Notes: a model not told the origin generated them from the sequence alone. A DNA stretch of 29,836 nt from GCA-2687025 sp964473525 (GCA_964473525.1 CAYYPK010000065.1:1-29836), one strand, 5' to 3'. Shown: positions 1 to 8,544, counted from the stretch's first letter. Program-made: numbers and translations.

Positions 1-2
1 AG

Positions 3-1076
3 AAGGCCGTTTACACCGAATCCTTGACACCCTCCACCCTCAGCCACCTCTACGAGTCGATGCTGCGTGAGATGCGTGACGCTGCCGGCGACTCGGGAGA
101 GTTCTACACGCCTCGGCCTGTTGTGCGCTTCATGGTCGAGGCGACAGACCCCAAGCTCGGCGAGACGGTACTCGACCCCGCCTGCGGAACGGGCGGCTTC
201 CTCGTTGAGAGTTTCGAGCATCTGGCCGCCCAGGTAGAGACGGTCGAGGATCGACGAGTCTTGCAGGACAGCAGCATCTTCGGAGGCGAGGCGAAGCCGC
301 TTCCGTTCTTGCTCGGCCAGATGAACCTGTTGCTCCACGGCTTGGAGTATCCCCAGGTAGGATTCGCCAACAGCCTCAACGTACGGCTGACGGACATCGG
401 TGAATCCGACCGCGTCGACGTGATCCTCACGAACCCGCCCTTCGGTGGTGAGGAAGAGCGCGGCATACTCGACGGGTTCCCCGTACGCATGCGCACGGCG
501 GAGACGGCGCTACTGTTCCTCCAGCTCATCATGCGGAAGCTCAAGAGAACGACAGCAACGAGCCGCGCCGCTGTCGTTGTCCCGAATGGTACGCTGTCAG
601 CCGAGGGCGTCGGCGCGCGGGTTAAGCACGCGCTCGTCACTGACTTCAACCTGCACACTATCGTCAGACTGCCCAACGGCGTGTTCGCCCCGTACACTCC
701 GATCCCATCGAACGTACTGTTCTTTGACCGGAGTGGTCCCACTCGCCGCATCTGGTATTACGAACACCCACTGCCCGAAGGGCGAAAGAACTACACCAAG
801 ACGAAGCCGCTTCGGCACGAGGAATTCGCGGCCTGTCTCGCCTGGTGGCCAGATCGAGCCGAAGGCGACTGCGCGTGGTGCGTGGACGTTGACGATGTCG
901 TCGCAACCGACGCCGCCAGCGGCGAGGTCACGGTTAACCTTGACGCGCGAAATCCGCGTGGTGCAGACGCCCTGCAGTACAGCCCGCCGCACGAACTCAT
1001 CGAACGGATCGTGGAGACTGAGCAGGAGATGATGGACGTGTTAGCGGCGATTCGCCGACTAGTGTCGAGGGAATAG
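3..1076 (+). CDS. hsdM: Type I restriction-modification DNA methyltransferase (M subunit), 5' truncated
   Basis: This is the modification subunit of a type I restriction-modification system. It transfers a methyl group from SAM to adenine N6 and forms a complex with HsdS (and HsdR for restriction). The reading frame is open to the left edge, so the N-terminal helical domain lies outside the window. Counting from the first in-window start codon (TTG at 24), the entry to the catalytic domain GEFYTPRPVV is at about residues 25-34, SAM-binding motif I DPACGTGGF at 51-59, and catalytic motif IV NPPF at 137-140. The visible part is about 350 residues, against roughly 480-520 for the family. The stop codon lies 2 bp before the hsdS start, so the two genes form an operon. 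No hsdR is visible; it could lie upstream of the window. Confidence 0.93.
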   Translation, partial: KAVYTESLTPSTLSHLYESMLREMRDAAGDSGEFYTPRPVVRFMVEATDPKLGETVLDPACGTGGFLVESFEHLAAQVETVEDRRVLQDSSIFGGEAKPLPFLLGQMNLLLHGLEYPQVGFANSLNVRLTDIGESDRVDVILTNPPFGGEEERGILDGFPVRMRTAETALLFLQLIMRKLKRTTATSRAAVVVPNGTLSAEGVGARVKHALVTDFNLHTIVRLPNGVFAPYTPIPSNVLFFDRSGPTRRIWYYEHPLPEGRKNYTKTKPLRHEEFAACLAWWPDRAEGDCAWCVDVDDVVATDAASGEVTVNLDARNPRGADALQYSPPHELIERIVETEQEMMDVLAAIRRLVSRE

Positions 1077-1078
1077 CG

Positions 1079-2296
1079 ATGACCACAGCGCGCGTCCAGG
1101 AGTCACGATGGCCGCTTGCCGCATTCTCCGAAGTGATGGAACGGGTCGACCGGCGGTTCGTGCTTCAGGACGACAGGGAGTACGCCTGTGTCGGCGTGCG
1201 GTGGTGGGGGATGGGCGCCTTTGTCCGTGAGCGCAAGAGCGGAGTCGACATACGCCGTAAGCAACAGTGGGAACTGCGAGTAGGCGATGTCGTCTACAAC
1301 AAGCTGTTTGCGTGGAAAGGCGCGTTCGCCATCGCAGACGCCACGGTCGACGGCTGCACCGTGTCCGACAAGTTCCCGACGTACCGATGCATCGCAACGG
1401 TCCTTGACCCAGATTATCTGGCGTGCTACTTCCAATCGCCATCCCTGTGGCGACAGGCGGAAGGGCGCTCCCGAGGCGCTGCGGCAATTAGCAAGCTCAC
1501 GCTCAATCCCCCAGAGTTCTGGAATCTCACCATCCCACTGCCCCCGCTGGACGAACAGCGAGCCATCGCAGACCGGGTATCCGATATCGCGGGCGAGATA
1601 GGTCGGGCCGAGGCCCTTGCAGATACGTTGCGGGGGGCCGTGGAGGCCCTCGTACCGTCGGATGTTCAGCGCGCCCTGCAGCGATGGCCTGTCGACGGTA
1701 CGCTAGGAGACGTGCTTAGATCGAAGCCGCGCAACGGATGGTCGCCGAGGTGTGATGGCGCTGCTGGCGGTGCGGCGGTCCTATCCCTCAGCGCGATTAC
1801 CCACTTCTCGTACCGCGCGGGGGAGCATAAGCGCACGTCGGAGCCAGTTCGACCCGACGCGCATTACTGGCTACATGCCGGAGATCTCCTAGTCTCGCGC
1901 AGCAACACTCCGGAGCTAGTTGGACATGCCGCCATTTACGACGGCGATCCATCGCCCTGCATCTACCCGGACCTTATGATGAGGGTGGACCCTGATCCGT
2001 CTAAGGTACTACCGGAATTCGTGCATATGGTGATGCGCGCGCCCGCAACGCGCGCGTTCATCCGGCTTCACGCGAAGGGCAGCAGCCCTACGATGAAGAA
2101 GATCTCGCAGAAGGTGGTCATGAATATCCCGTTCCCAACATCGGTGCCGCTGCATGAGCAGGCGGAGCTGGTGCGGCGCATGCACGCCGTACAGGCCCTG
2201 ACGGATCGGGGTGCGAACCTGCGTGCAGGGCAACAGGCCGAGCTGCAAACGCTGCGGATGTCTGTCTTGAACGCCGCGTTTCGTGGCAATCTCTAG
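1079..2296 (+). CDS. hsdS: Type I restriction-modification specificity (S) subunit
   Basis: This is the DNA sequence-recognition subunit that directs HsdM and HsdR to a bipartite target. The 405-residue length is normal for a full two-domain HsdS. The first target-recognition domain occupies about residues 1-150. It is followed by the conserved spacer with PLPPLDEQR at 153-161 and a helical stretch (RAIADRVSDIAGEIGRAEAL). A second recognition domain follows, with a second copy of the spacer (VPLHEQAELVRRM, then an alanine/leucine-rich helix ending AAFRGNL). The start ATG lies 2 bp after the hsdM stop, which implies translational coupling. Nothing suggests that the gene is broken. Confidence 0.92.
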   Translation: MTTARVQESRWPLAAFSEVMERVDRRFVLQDDREYACVGVRWWGMGAFVRERKSGVDIRRKQQWELRVGDVVYNKLFAWKGAFAIADATVDGCTVSDKFPTYRCIATVLDPDYLACYFQSPSLWRQAEGRSRGAAAISKLTLNPPEFWNLTIPLPPLDEQRAIADRVSDIAGEIGRAEALADTLRGAVEALVPSDVQRALQRWPVDGTLGDVLRSKPRNGWSPRCDGAAGGAAVLSLSAITHFSYRAGEHKRTSEPVRPDAHYWLHAGDLLVSRSNTPELVGHAAIYDGDPSPCIYPDLMMRVDPDPSKVLPEFVHMVMRAPATRAFIRLHAKGSSPTMKKISQKVVMNIPFPTSVPLHEQAELVRRMHAVQALTDRGANLRAGQQAELQTLRMSVLNAAFRGNL

Positions 2297-2317
2297 CGAG
2301 GCCCTGCGGGAGCGTCC

Positions 2318-3087
2318 ATGGCCAAGAAGAAGCGGGGCGACCGCTGCTACATCTGCGGAAAGCAGGCATCGCAGGACGACCGTCTCCCGCCCAGGAACCT
2401 GTTTCCGCCGCCTCGTCCTGACTCTCATCACAGTCTGCATCTGCGCGTCCTGCCACAAGCCTACTAACCACGACGACGATCTGTTCCGCCTCATGCTGGT
2501 GTCGCAGATGGACCCGGCCGATCCCGCGTACGCGGTTCTCTGGCCGAAGGTGCAGCGGGCGTTGCAGCGTCGGCAAATCAAGCCACTCGACCTCACTGAG
2601 GACCTGCACCGTAGCGTGGAGGTAAGAACACATGCCGGGGTCATCACCGGGCATGCCCCGCGCAACGTACAGGCGGGAGCCGATCCAGCGCGTTGTGAAC
2701 CGCATCGTGCGGGGGATGTTCTACCACGAGCGGGCAGAGCTACTGGGAGACGACCACGTAGTCGACGACTTCGTCCTGAACCCCGACCTGGAGAAGCTCG
2801 ACGAGCGAACGCTCCAACCAATCCAGAACACGCCGTGGCACGAATCCAGCGACACCGTATTCAACTACAGGCTAATTCCGACGGACGAGGACCCGCGTGT
2901 GTGCTTCTTCGGCATGCAGTTCTACCAGCGCACGTTCTTCCTGACATGGACACTGCCAAGGGCGGACTGGACTAGCGACTCGTCTCGGGACCCGGCGGGC
3001 CGCCGGGGAGACCACCACGGTCGCGGGAACGGCGTGGCCGCGCGTCAACCAGGACATTATCTGCCCTGGTGCGCGGATGAAGAGTGA
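2318..3087 (+). pseudogene. HNH-endonuclease-like gene broken by two frameshifts
   Basis: Three consecutive frames read as one protein. The first frame, from ATG 2318, gives MAKKKRGDRCYICGK and then DDRLPPRNLFPPPRPD. After one extra base near 2423 the second frame continues LITVCICASCHKPTN and DDDLFRLMLVSQMDPADP. After another extra base near 2660-2675 the third frame continues YRREPIQRVVNRIVRGMF and on to FGMQFYQRTFFLTWT. The paired CxxC motifs, the DD-PPRNLFP stretch and LITV-C-xx-C resemble a family of small HNH-type hypothetical proteins often found in islands. The 3' end is uncertain: the third frame runs to 3087, but the recognisable part ends near 2970. A GGGAG ribosome site precedes the ATG, which is 21 bp after hsdS. 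It is either a pseudogene or a gene with two sequencing errors. Confidence 0.6.
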
Positions 3088-3240
3088 CCCGACCCAGGTG
3101 GTGCCAAAATGGTGCCAAAGACGTGTGCTTTGTACCGACAACCAATGAAGCCATATGAGGACGATCCGACGTTAATCCTTGTTATAACGCGGAGTAGCGG
3201 CTCCTTGGCAACACGCGCGTACGAACGTCAACCAACGTTA

Positions 3241-3287
3241 CCGGACTTTTAATCCGGTGGTCCTGGGTTCAAGTCCCAGACCGGTCA
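3241..3287 (+). other. tRNA-Lys(TTT) 3'-half fragment, probable att site
   Basis: The sequence folds as the 3' half of a tRNA. The anticodon stem ccgga/tccgg encloses loop cttttaa (anticodon TTT, Lys). It is followed by a 5-base variable loop, the T arm ctggg-ttcaagt-cccag, and the 3' acceptor strand accggtc. The matching 5' acceptor (gaccggt) and D arm are absent from the bases just upstream, so this is not a complete tRNA gene. Such 3' fragments are the usual footprint of tyrosine-recombinase integration into a tRNA gene. The gene-free stretch 3088-3240 upstream could include the end of a lost integrase gene, but I cannot show that. Confidence 0.65.
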
Positions 3288-3367
3288 CTTCCTTCCTCTG
3301 CCTCGGGGCCCAATCAAGCGCGCGACACTACCACACAGGTTGGGCGGGCTCGCCCCTCCTGGCGTGG

Positions 3368-4057
3368 CTACCGCTTCGTACGCGCCCACGTCGTGGTCAG
3401 CAGGCCTTCGGGATCTACGGCCAGCGACGCATCGCCTAATGTGATTCCCGCGATGATCGGCACCGCCGCGGTCTCGAGGCTCACCATGTCGATGGTGCCA
3501 ATGCGGCTCGTGGGCTTGGGATTCTCCCAGCGCGTGTTGATGAGCCCAGACCCGTTGCACGGCGGGCCTTCCAGCATCACCCATCCCCACACCGAATCCG
3601 GGTCGGGCGGGTCGGCGGCATGGTGGCACCAGTCGTCCGAGTTCTCGTGGGAAATGAGGTCGAGTCGCTCTTCGCTACCGTCCTCGTAGTTCAGGACGAA
3701 CTGGTAGCTCGGGCCGCCGCCAAACTCCCATCCCGTGGCGTGCAGGAAGTAGAGGAACTTCGCCGTGCCTCCCACGGGGATTCCGGTCACTTCCACGGGG
3801 AACTGCGCGGCGTTGCTGCCGAACAGAGCTACGGCGCCGACCTCGATGTGGAACGGCACGACTCCGTCCGGTCCCTCGAAGTCGGCTGTCTCGCCGATCG
3901 GCAGGCGACTGTAGGTGCTGTCTCCCGCGTTGCCGGTCCACCACTCGATGTCGAGTTCGGTGGTCGACTGCTCCTGGAAGTCCACGAATATCCACTCCGC
4001 AGCGCGCGCGGTCAGCGTGAAGGCGAGGGCCAATACGAGCCATATCAGTGTCTTCAT
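3368..4057 (-). CDS. Secreted galactose-binding-like beta-sandwich protein with C-terminal TWAR tag
   Basis: The longer open frame begins at 4132, but the ATG at 4057 is preceded by GGGAGA at good spacing and opens a clean signal peptide (MKTLIWLVLALAFTLTARA), giving 229 residues. The mature part is rich in predicted beta strands. It contains a block I recognise from secreted carbohydrate-binding-like beta-sandwiches: KFLYFLHATGW, then YEDGSEE, then WCHH, and later TRWENPKP with IGTIDMVSL. The C-terminus LAVDPEGLLTTTWARTKR matches the end of the divergent LamG neighbour (4376-5158). The likely location is the cell surface or periplasm. The ligand is unknown, and the family call is from memory. 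Confidence 0.7.
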   Translation of the reverse strand: MKTLIWLVLALAFTLTARAAEWIFVDFQEQSTTELDIEWWTGNAGDSTYSRLPIGETADFEGPDGVVPFHIEVGAVALFGSNAAQFPVEVTGIPVGGTAKFLYFLHATGWEFGGGPSYQFVLNYEDGSEERLDLISHENSDDWCHHAADPPDPDSVWGWVMLEGPPCNGSGLINTRWENPKPTSRIGTIDMVSLETAAVPIIAGITLGDASLAVDPEGLLTTTWARTKR

Positions 4058-4375
4058 CCGAGCGTCTCCCGTCCGGGTACCGTGTCTGGAGCGAATCCGG
4101 CGCAGCATACCTACGCCGGCACACGTGCGCAACGTGTTCCGCCTGGCCCCGCCTGGTCTCAGGGCGCCCAGCGTCTCGCCTATGCGGGACGGCAGTCATA
4201 GCCGCCGGCTCTGACACGGGTCACTGTTGCCGGCCGGGCCACCGTGAGCTACGGTGATCCCAAGGCTCGGACGAACGGCTTCAGAGGCCGGGATGGCGCC
4301 GGCGCCCCACGAGGCGACCATCGCGTCCGTTCACGGCAAACGACAGTACGGCTCAGCAGGCTTAGAGGAAGTGAC
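4058..4375. other. Divergent intergenic region between two secreted-protein genes
   Basis: This 318-bp stretch separates the head-to-head genes at 4057 (-) and 4376 (+) and should hold both promoters. I see no convincing coding sequence in it. A weak sigma70-like pair for the rightward gene is TTGCCG, a 17-base spacer and TACGGT near 4228-4256, but the match is poor. The short palindrome ggcgccggcgcc lies near 4294. Confidence 0.4.
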
Positions 4376-5158
4376 ATGAAGACACTTGTCGTAGCGTGTC
4401 TAGCCACCATCGGCCTCACGTTCGCGGGACACGCCGGCGCCGATATCGACGTTGACACCATCGTCGGCGCCTGGTTGTTCGACGAGAACACCGGCGATGT
4501 CGCGAGGGACTCGTCCATCAACGGGAACGACGGGACGCTTGTGAAGAGCCCCGACTGGGTCGATGGGAAGTTCGGCGCCGCGTTGGAGTTCGACGGCACG
4601 AACGGCGTCGAGATCGACCAGCCAGCCAACTTCGACTTCCTGACGTGGACGTATGTGTTGTGGTTCCGAGCCGAGGCCGGCGGAGACTATCCCAACCTCA
4701 TCGGCAGGCAGTTCAGCAACGCCCACGGCTGGACGATCCACCTGGACCCCGCAGGCGCGACGTTCCGCATACGCATCGACACGGACGGCGGCATCAACCA
4801 GGTGAAGACGACGCCGGCGCCCGTGCGGGACGGCGAGTGGCACCACGGCGCCATCGCGCACAACGACGAAGAGAAGACGCTGGAGCTGTACATCGACGGC
4901 GTCAAGGGGCTCTCCAACTACGCCGGCGACTATGAGAACGCAGGCGGCTTCCTGAAGATCGGATCGCCGGCGGTCGGCGCCGTGAACCTGAACGCAGGCG
5001 CGATCGACGACGTTGGCATCTTCAACGTCCTCCTAGAGGAAGAGGACATCCTCGCCATCATGGCGGACGGCCTGGAAGGCACGGGACTGCTGCCTGTTTC
5101 TCCTGCGGGGAGACTCACTTCCACGTGGGCGCGGCTTAAGAGCAGCGACGTGCGATAG
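4376..5158 (+). CDS. Secreted LamG/concanavalin-like domain protein
   Basis: ATG 4376 is chosen because GAGGAAG precedes it and it opens a signal peptide (MKTLVVACLATIGLTFAGHA). The protein is 260 residues. Most of it is a single LamG/ConA-like jelly roll: VGAWLFDENTGDVARDSS, then GNDGTL, then WVDGKFGAALEFDG near the N-terminus; WTYVLWFRAE; GEWHHGAIAHN; LYIDGV; and IDDVGIFNVLL near the end. These domains usually bind sugars or proteins at the cell surface. The last 20 residues (SPAGRLTSTWARLK) repeat the tail of the divergent neighbour, suggesting a shared sorting or anchoring signal. LamG proteins of this architecture are abundant in Poribacteria. Confidence 0.85.
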   Translation: MKTLVVACLATIGLTFAGHAGADIDVDTIVGAWLFDENTGDVARDSSINGNDGTLVKSPDWVDGKFGAALEFDGTNGVEIDQPANFDFLTWTYVLWFRAEAGGDYPNLIGRQFSNAHGWTIHLDPAGATFRIRIDTDGGINQVKTTPAPVRDGEWHHGAIAHNDEEKTLELYIDGVKGLSNYAGDYENAGGFLKIGSPAVGAVNLNAGAIDDVGIFNVLLEEEDILAIMADGLEGTGLLPVSPAGRLTSTWARLKSSDVR

Positions 5159-5362
5159 GGGGTAGCAGCGGAGGCAAGTAGCCGGTCGCCGATGGCAGGC
5201 GACACCCCCGGGCACGGCTGTGCGCCACCGACGCAGGGCCTGCCATGGGCGGCCCCAGCATTCTAGGATCTGCGGCACGGCTGGGCCCACAGACGAAGGC
5301 TGAGGCGCGCGGCCCTTTCGGCATCCGCCCGCGCTGACCGACGACGCTGCGCCGAGAAGTCG
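5159..5362. other. Gene-free stretch upstream of the cassette-1 promoter
   Basis: I see no gene here. It is GC-rich, with short inverted-repeat potential after the LamG stop but no clear hairpin plus T-tract terminator. The recognisable conserved regulatory block begins at about 5363. Confidence 0.5.
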
Positions 5363-5474
5363 CCCGCCTCTCGCGGTTCCTACCACAATCTAGACAATGC
5401 CCTTGACGCCCACGCGCGGCCAGTGTATAGTCTGTTTTGGTAGTGAATAACCTGTGTATCTAGGCATATTCTGC
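5363..5474 (+). promoter_or_regulatory. Cassette-1 sigma70-like promoter and conserved leader
   Basis: TTGACG at 5403-5408 and TATAGT at 5426-5431 are separated by 17 bp, close to an ideal sigma70 promoter. The same arrangement recurs in front of the head genes at 15054 and 21850. Conservation extends upstream of the -35 box (ctcgcggttcctaccacaat) and downstream of the -10 box (a block ending in gcatattctgc, up to 5474). This extra conservation suggests an operator or leader element besides the core promoter. The head-gene ATG is at 5517 with GGAGG at 5506-5510. Confidence 0.75.
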
Positions 5475-5516
5475 CGCTCTGAGGTTCCCACGGCTGGCTG
5501 CGGATGGAGGCGTTGA

Positions 5517-6182
5517 ATGCGGGCTCACTTTCTGTTATTGGCTCTCTTAGTAGCGGCTGGATCCACGGTCGCGAGGTCTGCCTCGGGCGCCGAGGTCAAG
5601 CAGGGCGAGATGCTGCTGCTCAACGTCACCCTCACGAACACGGGCGACGTGCCCCTCACGGACGTGCAGCCGCTGTGGGACGAATCGCCGGAGTGGGTCG
5701 AGCCCATCGGCATCGCCGACCCCGTCGCCGTGGCGAAGGGCGGATCAGCGCGCCTGCCCATACGCCTACGCGTGGCGCGAAACGGGCCCATCGGCGAGGA
5801 CATGACCCTCCGCCTCGGGCTGGTGGACGACGCTGGCAGCCGATGGTTCCGAGACACGACGATCACCGTACTGCCCAGACCCGTACCCGCTCTGACGCGC
5901 GCGCTCCCAAACTACCCGAATCCGTTCAACCCAGAGACGTGGATCCCGTACGAGCTGCACGAGGGGGCCGAGGTCACGCTGTGGATATACGACCTCGGCG
6001 GGAGAGCGGTGCGCAAGCTGGACCTCGGCTATCAGGAGGCCGGGTGGTACACCGCACGGTCCGACGCGGCGTATTGGGATGGACGCAACGACCTCGGCGA
6101 GCAGGTAGGTAGCGGCCTCTACGTGTACCACCTGCGAGCCGGCAAGTACTCCGCGATGCGCAAGCTGGTCGTAGCGCGATAG
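5517..6182 (+). CDS. Cassette-1 head protein: secreted, Ig-like plus FlgD/Por-tail-like PNPFNPE domain
   Basis: The protein is 221 residues. A signal peptide (MRAHFLLLALLVAAGSTVA) is followed by an Ig/NEW3-like beta domain at about residues 25-120, with the pattern GEMLLLNVTLTNTGDVPL and a WVEPIGI strand. A short linker leads to a C-terminal domain at about 128-221: PNYPNPFNPETWIPYEL, LWIYDLGG, GWYTARSDAAYWDGRNDLG, SGLYVYHLRAG, ending LVVAR. This tail resembles FlgD-like and type IX/Por sorting domains and is common in Poribacteria. The start is supported by GGAGG six bases upstream. The gene heads a set of closely spaced genes behind a strong promoter. Its middle (5641-5821) is almost identical to the cassette-3 copy. 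Confidence 0.85.
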   Translation: MRAHFLLLALLVAAGSTVARSASGAEVKQGEMLLLNVTLTNTGDVPLTDVQPLWDESPEWVEPIGIADPVAVAKGGSARLPIRLRVARNGPIGEDMTLRLGLVDDAGSRWFRDTTITVLPRPVPALTRALPNYPNPFNPETWIPYELHEGAEVTLWIYDLGGRAVRKLDLGYQEAGWYTARSDAAYWDGRNDLGEQVGSGLYVYHLRAGKYSAMRKLVVAR

Positions 6183-6208
6183 GCGCTCCGCAGAGAGGAA
6201 GACCATTC

Positions 6209-7183
6209 ATGAAGCGTCTGTGGCGCGTTGGCGCGTTCGGTTGGCTCGGCGTCGCGCTGCTTGTGCCAGTCCTGTTGGCTCAGGTAGTAGAGGACGACAT
6301 CGGAATTGAGATTGGCAAGGCTGCTTCGGCTGAGGCGCAGATGGAGATCGCGCGCGAAAAGCACTTCACTGAGAGGGACTACCCCGGCGCGATTGAGGCG
6401 TACGACGAGGTGGTGAACCTGTTCCCGACCTCCGACGAGGCCCCGGAAGCGCTTTTCCGCGTCGGCAACATACACCACTGGCGCCTCATCGACCCCGCCG
6501 AGGCGATCACCAGCTATCACCGGCTAGTCGACACGTATCCCGAGTCCGACTTCGCCAAGGAGGCGTGGATACGCATCGGCGAGGCGTACGGTCGCGATGA
6601 CCGATGGCGGGACGCGCTATCCGCGTTCCAAGAGGCGGTAGACCGCCACCCTGGCACCGACTACGCGACTTGGGCTCTGCTAGAGATCGCGAGCACCCAC
6701 TACTCTGACCTGGCCGATCCGGCGACCGCTGCACCAATGTACGAAACGGTACAGCGCGACGCCCCTGGAACACGCTACGCCGGGGAGGCCCGCCTACGCC
6801 TGTCCGTGATGGCATATCTGGCCGGCGGGATTGCGCAGGACGAAGCTGTGCTCCGCTGCCGCACGGTTGCCGATGGGGCGGCTGACGACGCACTGCTGAA
6901 GGCGGACGCTCTCTTCTCCGTCGCAACGCTCTTCACCGTGGCGAAGCGCTATCAGGAGTCTCTTGCGGTCTTGGACGAGATCCTCGCCATGGAGTCGGAC
7001 CTGTACGAGGATGCCCTGGCGCTGACTTACCTGAAGAGGGCGATCTGCTACCGCAACCTCGGTCAGGACACGAACGCGCAGGACAGCCTGGAAGCGGCCC
7101 TCACGGCTTACCCAACGAGCCGGTGGCGAGGGATGCTGCAAGGGCAGCTGCGAGCGCTCGGACGAGTGCGAGGGCTTGGTTGA
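6209..7183 (+). CDS. Cassette-1 secreted TPR protein (BamD/YbgF-like)
   Basis: This 324-residue protein has a signal peptide (MKRLWRVGAFGWLGVALLVP) and about six tetratricopeptide-like repeats. Clear examples are YPGAIEAYDEVVNLFPTSDE, the helix pair WRLIDPAEAITSYHRLVDTY and WRDALSAFQEAVDRHPGTDY, each with the FP/YP/HPGT end typical of BamD, YbgF and CpoB-type TPRs. It probably sits in the periplasm or envelope as a protein-binding scaffold. GAGGAAG lies just upstream of the ATG, and the gene follows the head gene by 26 bp. Its first 55 bases and ribosome site are nearly identical in cassettes 1, 2 and 3, whereas the C-terminal third differs more from the other two. Confidence 0.85.
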   Translation: MKRLWRVGAFGWLGVALLVPVLLAQVVEDDIGIEIGKAASAEAQMEIAREKHFTERDYPGAIEAYDEVVNLFPTSDEAPEALFRVGNIHHWRLIDPAEAITSYHRLVDTYPESDFAKEAWIRIGEAYGRDDRWRDALSAFQEAVDRHPGTDYATWALLEIASTHYSDLADPATAAPMYETVQRDAPGTRYAGEARLRLSVMAYLAGGIAQDEAVLRCRTVADGAADDALLKADALFSVATLFTVAKRYQESLAVLDEILAMESDLYEDALALTYLKRAICYRNLGQDTNAQDSLEAALTAYPTSRWRGMLQGQLRALGRVRGLG

Positions 7184-7203
7184 GCGTCATGAGAGGAACA
7201 GGA

Positions 7204-8544
7204 ATGCCACAGAGCGTGTGCGGGCGTGCGGTTCGCGTGCTGGCTCCGGCGATCTTACTCGTCGCGGCGACAACAGCGGCACACGGCTTTGGATCCTACT
7301 CGGTGTCGGTGGTGTGGGAGGAGATCAACAGCCCGCTGGACGGAAACCCAATGACGAAACACCAGACACTCGACAGCCAGGGCTTGCGAATCTTCCCAGG
7401 CAAGCCCACTGCTAGCGGTGGCGACCCAATGCAGATTGTGTGGGCGGTGGCCACTGTGAATCCACCCGACGAGAACGTGCAAGTGTACTTCAAGCTGCTT
7501 GATGTAGATGACCCGTCGACCCACCTCGCCCCAGTTGTCGCGGATGTCCCGGGCGCCGAGGGCGGAGACAACAGAAGAACCTACGACGATACCGACATTG
7601 ACCCCGACAACCCGCCAGACCCGATCCTGAAACCACATGGCATTTTCTGGGAACAGAGAAAGAAGGCGACGCTTGCGGAGAAGCTTGTATACGACGCCGA
7701 GACGGGGTCGGACGGCAAGGCGCGCGTGAGAGTGCGCGTGTCGTGCTCGCCAGGAGACAACTACGTCGTTGCCGCGTCTCTCTCCGCCGCGCAGAGAGAT
7801 GGCTTCGGCGAGGACAACGACGAGGTCGTGCTGATCCCGGAAGCGCAGCGCACAGACATGCTCACAGTTTGGCGGAAGCTACACGTCGAGGTAGACTCGA
7901 TGGGAGAAGCGGTCGTCAGCACACCTGACGATGCCTACTTCGCGGACGTGCCTTCGCCGGACCTTTCGATGTATAACGATGCATTCTTCTGGGCATACAC
8001 TGAGACCGCGCAGGATACTGGGCATGACGACTCGCAAACGGCGTTCACCCAGTCCTTCGCCACAGATGCTGCCGAGAAGAGCCATGTCCTGGGGCCGATC
8101 CAGGGGTCGCGGAACGACGACCATCTGAAGTGGTGGGTTGTCTACATCCTCGGCGCATACGAGCCGGTTGACTCCGCCCCGGACCCTTGGCCCGACTGGG
8201 ACGACGACAATGACGACGACGACGAGGAAGGGTTGGTAGGGGGCACGTGGCCCACCGATAGCACCGGGCTGCCAGGGCCAGACGGATCCCTCGTGTACCA
8301 GGAGGTAGCCCGGGACGTCGCCGCGCAGCATGCGATGGGCGTTGCCGCTATCCCGCCGAGGGTCGCCCTGCATGAGATCGGCCACCACTTCTTCGCACAG
8401 CACATGGACGACCTGCCGTGGATCATGTGGGTGCCGGAGGACGACGACGACGAGGCGAACATACCCATCATGACCGATGCCTTCGACGCTGACAACATCC
8501 ACATCATCCGTTCGCAAGGCATCACGACGCCGAAGTACCCATGA
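7204..8544 (+). CDS. Cassette-1 secreted metzincin-like metallopeptidase
   Basis: ATG 7204 (446 residues) is preferred over ATG 7189 because AGAGGAA sits just ahead of it; the frame is open further upstream. A signal peptide ends near TTAAHG. The N-terminal half is beta-rich and shared with cassettes 2 and 3 (SPLDGNP, QGLRIFPGKP, VYFKLLDVDDPS, SPGDNYVVAA, LTVWRKLHVEVDSMG). The C-terminus carries the zinc motif HEIGHHFFAQH (8371-8403), which fits HExxHxxxxxH, and a possible Met-turn WIMW about ten residues later. An acidic run (DWDDDNDDDDEEG) precedes the zinc site. I infer an extracellular zinc protease of the metzincin group; the substrate is unknown. It follows the TPR gene by 20 bp and should share its transcript. 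Confidence 0.75.
   Translation: MPQSVCGRAVRVLAPAILLVAATTAAHGFGSYSVSVVWEEINSPLDGNPMTKHQTLDSQGLRIFPGKPTASGGDPMQIVWAVATVNPPDENVQVYFKLLDVDDPSTHLAPVVADVPGAEGGDNRRTYDDTDIDPDNPPDPILKPHGIFWEQRKKATLAEKLVYDAETGSDGKARVRVRVSCSPGDNYVVAASLSAAQRDGFGEDNDEVVLIPEAQRTDMLTVWRKLHVEVDSMGEAVVSTPDDAYFADVPSPDLSMYNDAFFWAYTETAQDTGHDDSQTAFTQSFATDAAEKSHVLGPIQGSRNDDHLKWWVVYILGAYEPVDSAPDPWPDWDDDNDDDDEEGLVGGTWPTDSTGLPGPDGSLVYQEVARDVAAQHAMGVAAIPPRVALHEIGHHFFAQHMDDLPWIMWVPEDDDDEANIPIMTDAFDADNIHIIRSQGITTPKYP

Noticed and set aside
104..992. Long open frames opposite and across hsdM
   Set aside because: They overlap a clearly recognisable methyltransferase and have arginine/proline-rich compositions typical of shadow frames in GC-rich DNA.
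3060..3240. C-terminal remnant of a tyrosine integrase next to the tRNA fragment
   Set aside because: The ggtgccaaa repeat and the short open frames (for example a VVPKWCQ-like ending) are suggestive, but no catalytic motif of the family is present, so I cannot support it.
3213..3287. Complete tRNA-Lys gene
   Set aside because: The 5' acceptor strand and D arm are absent in the bases ahead of the anticodon stem; only the 3' half is present.
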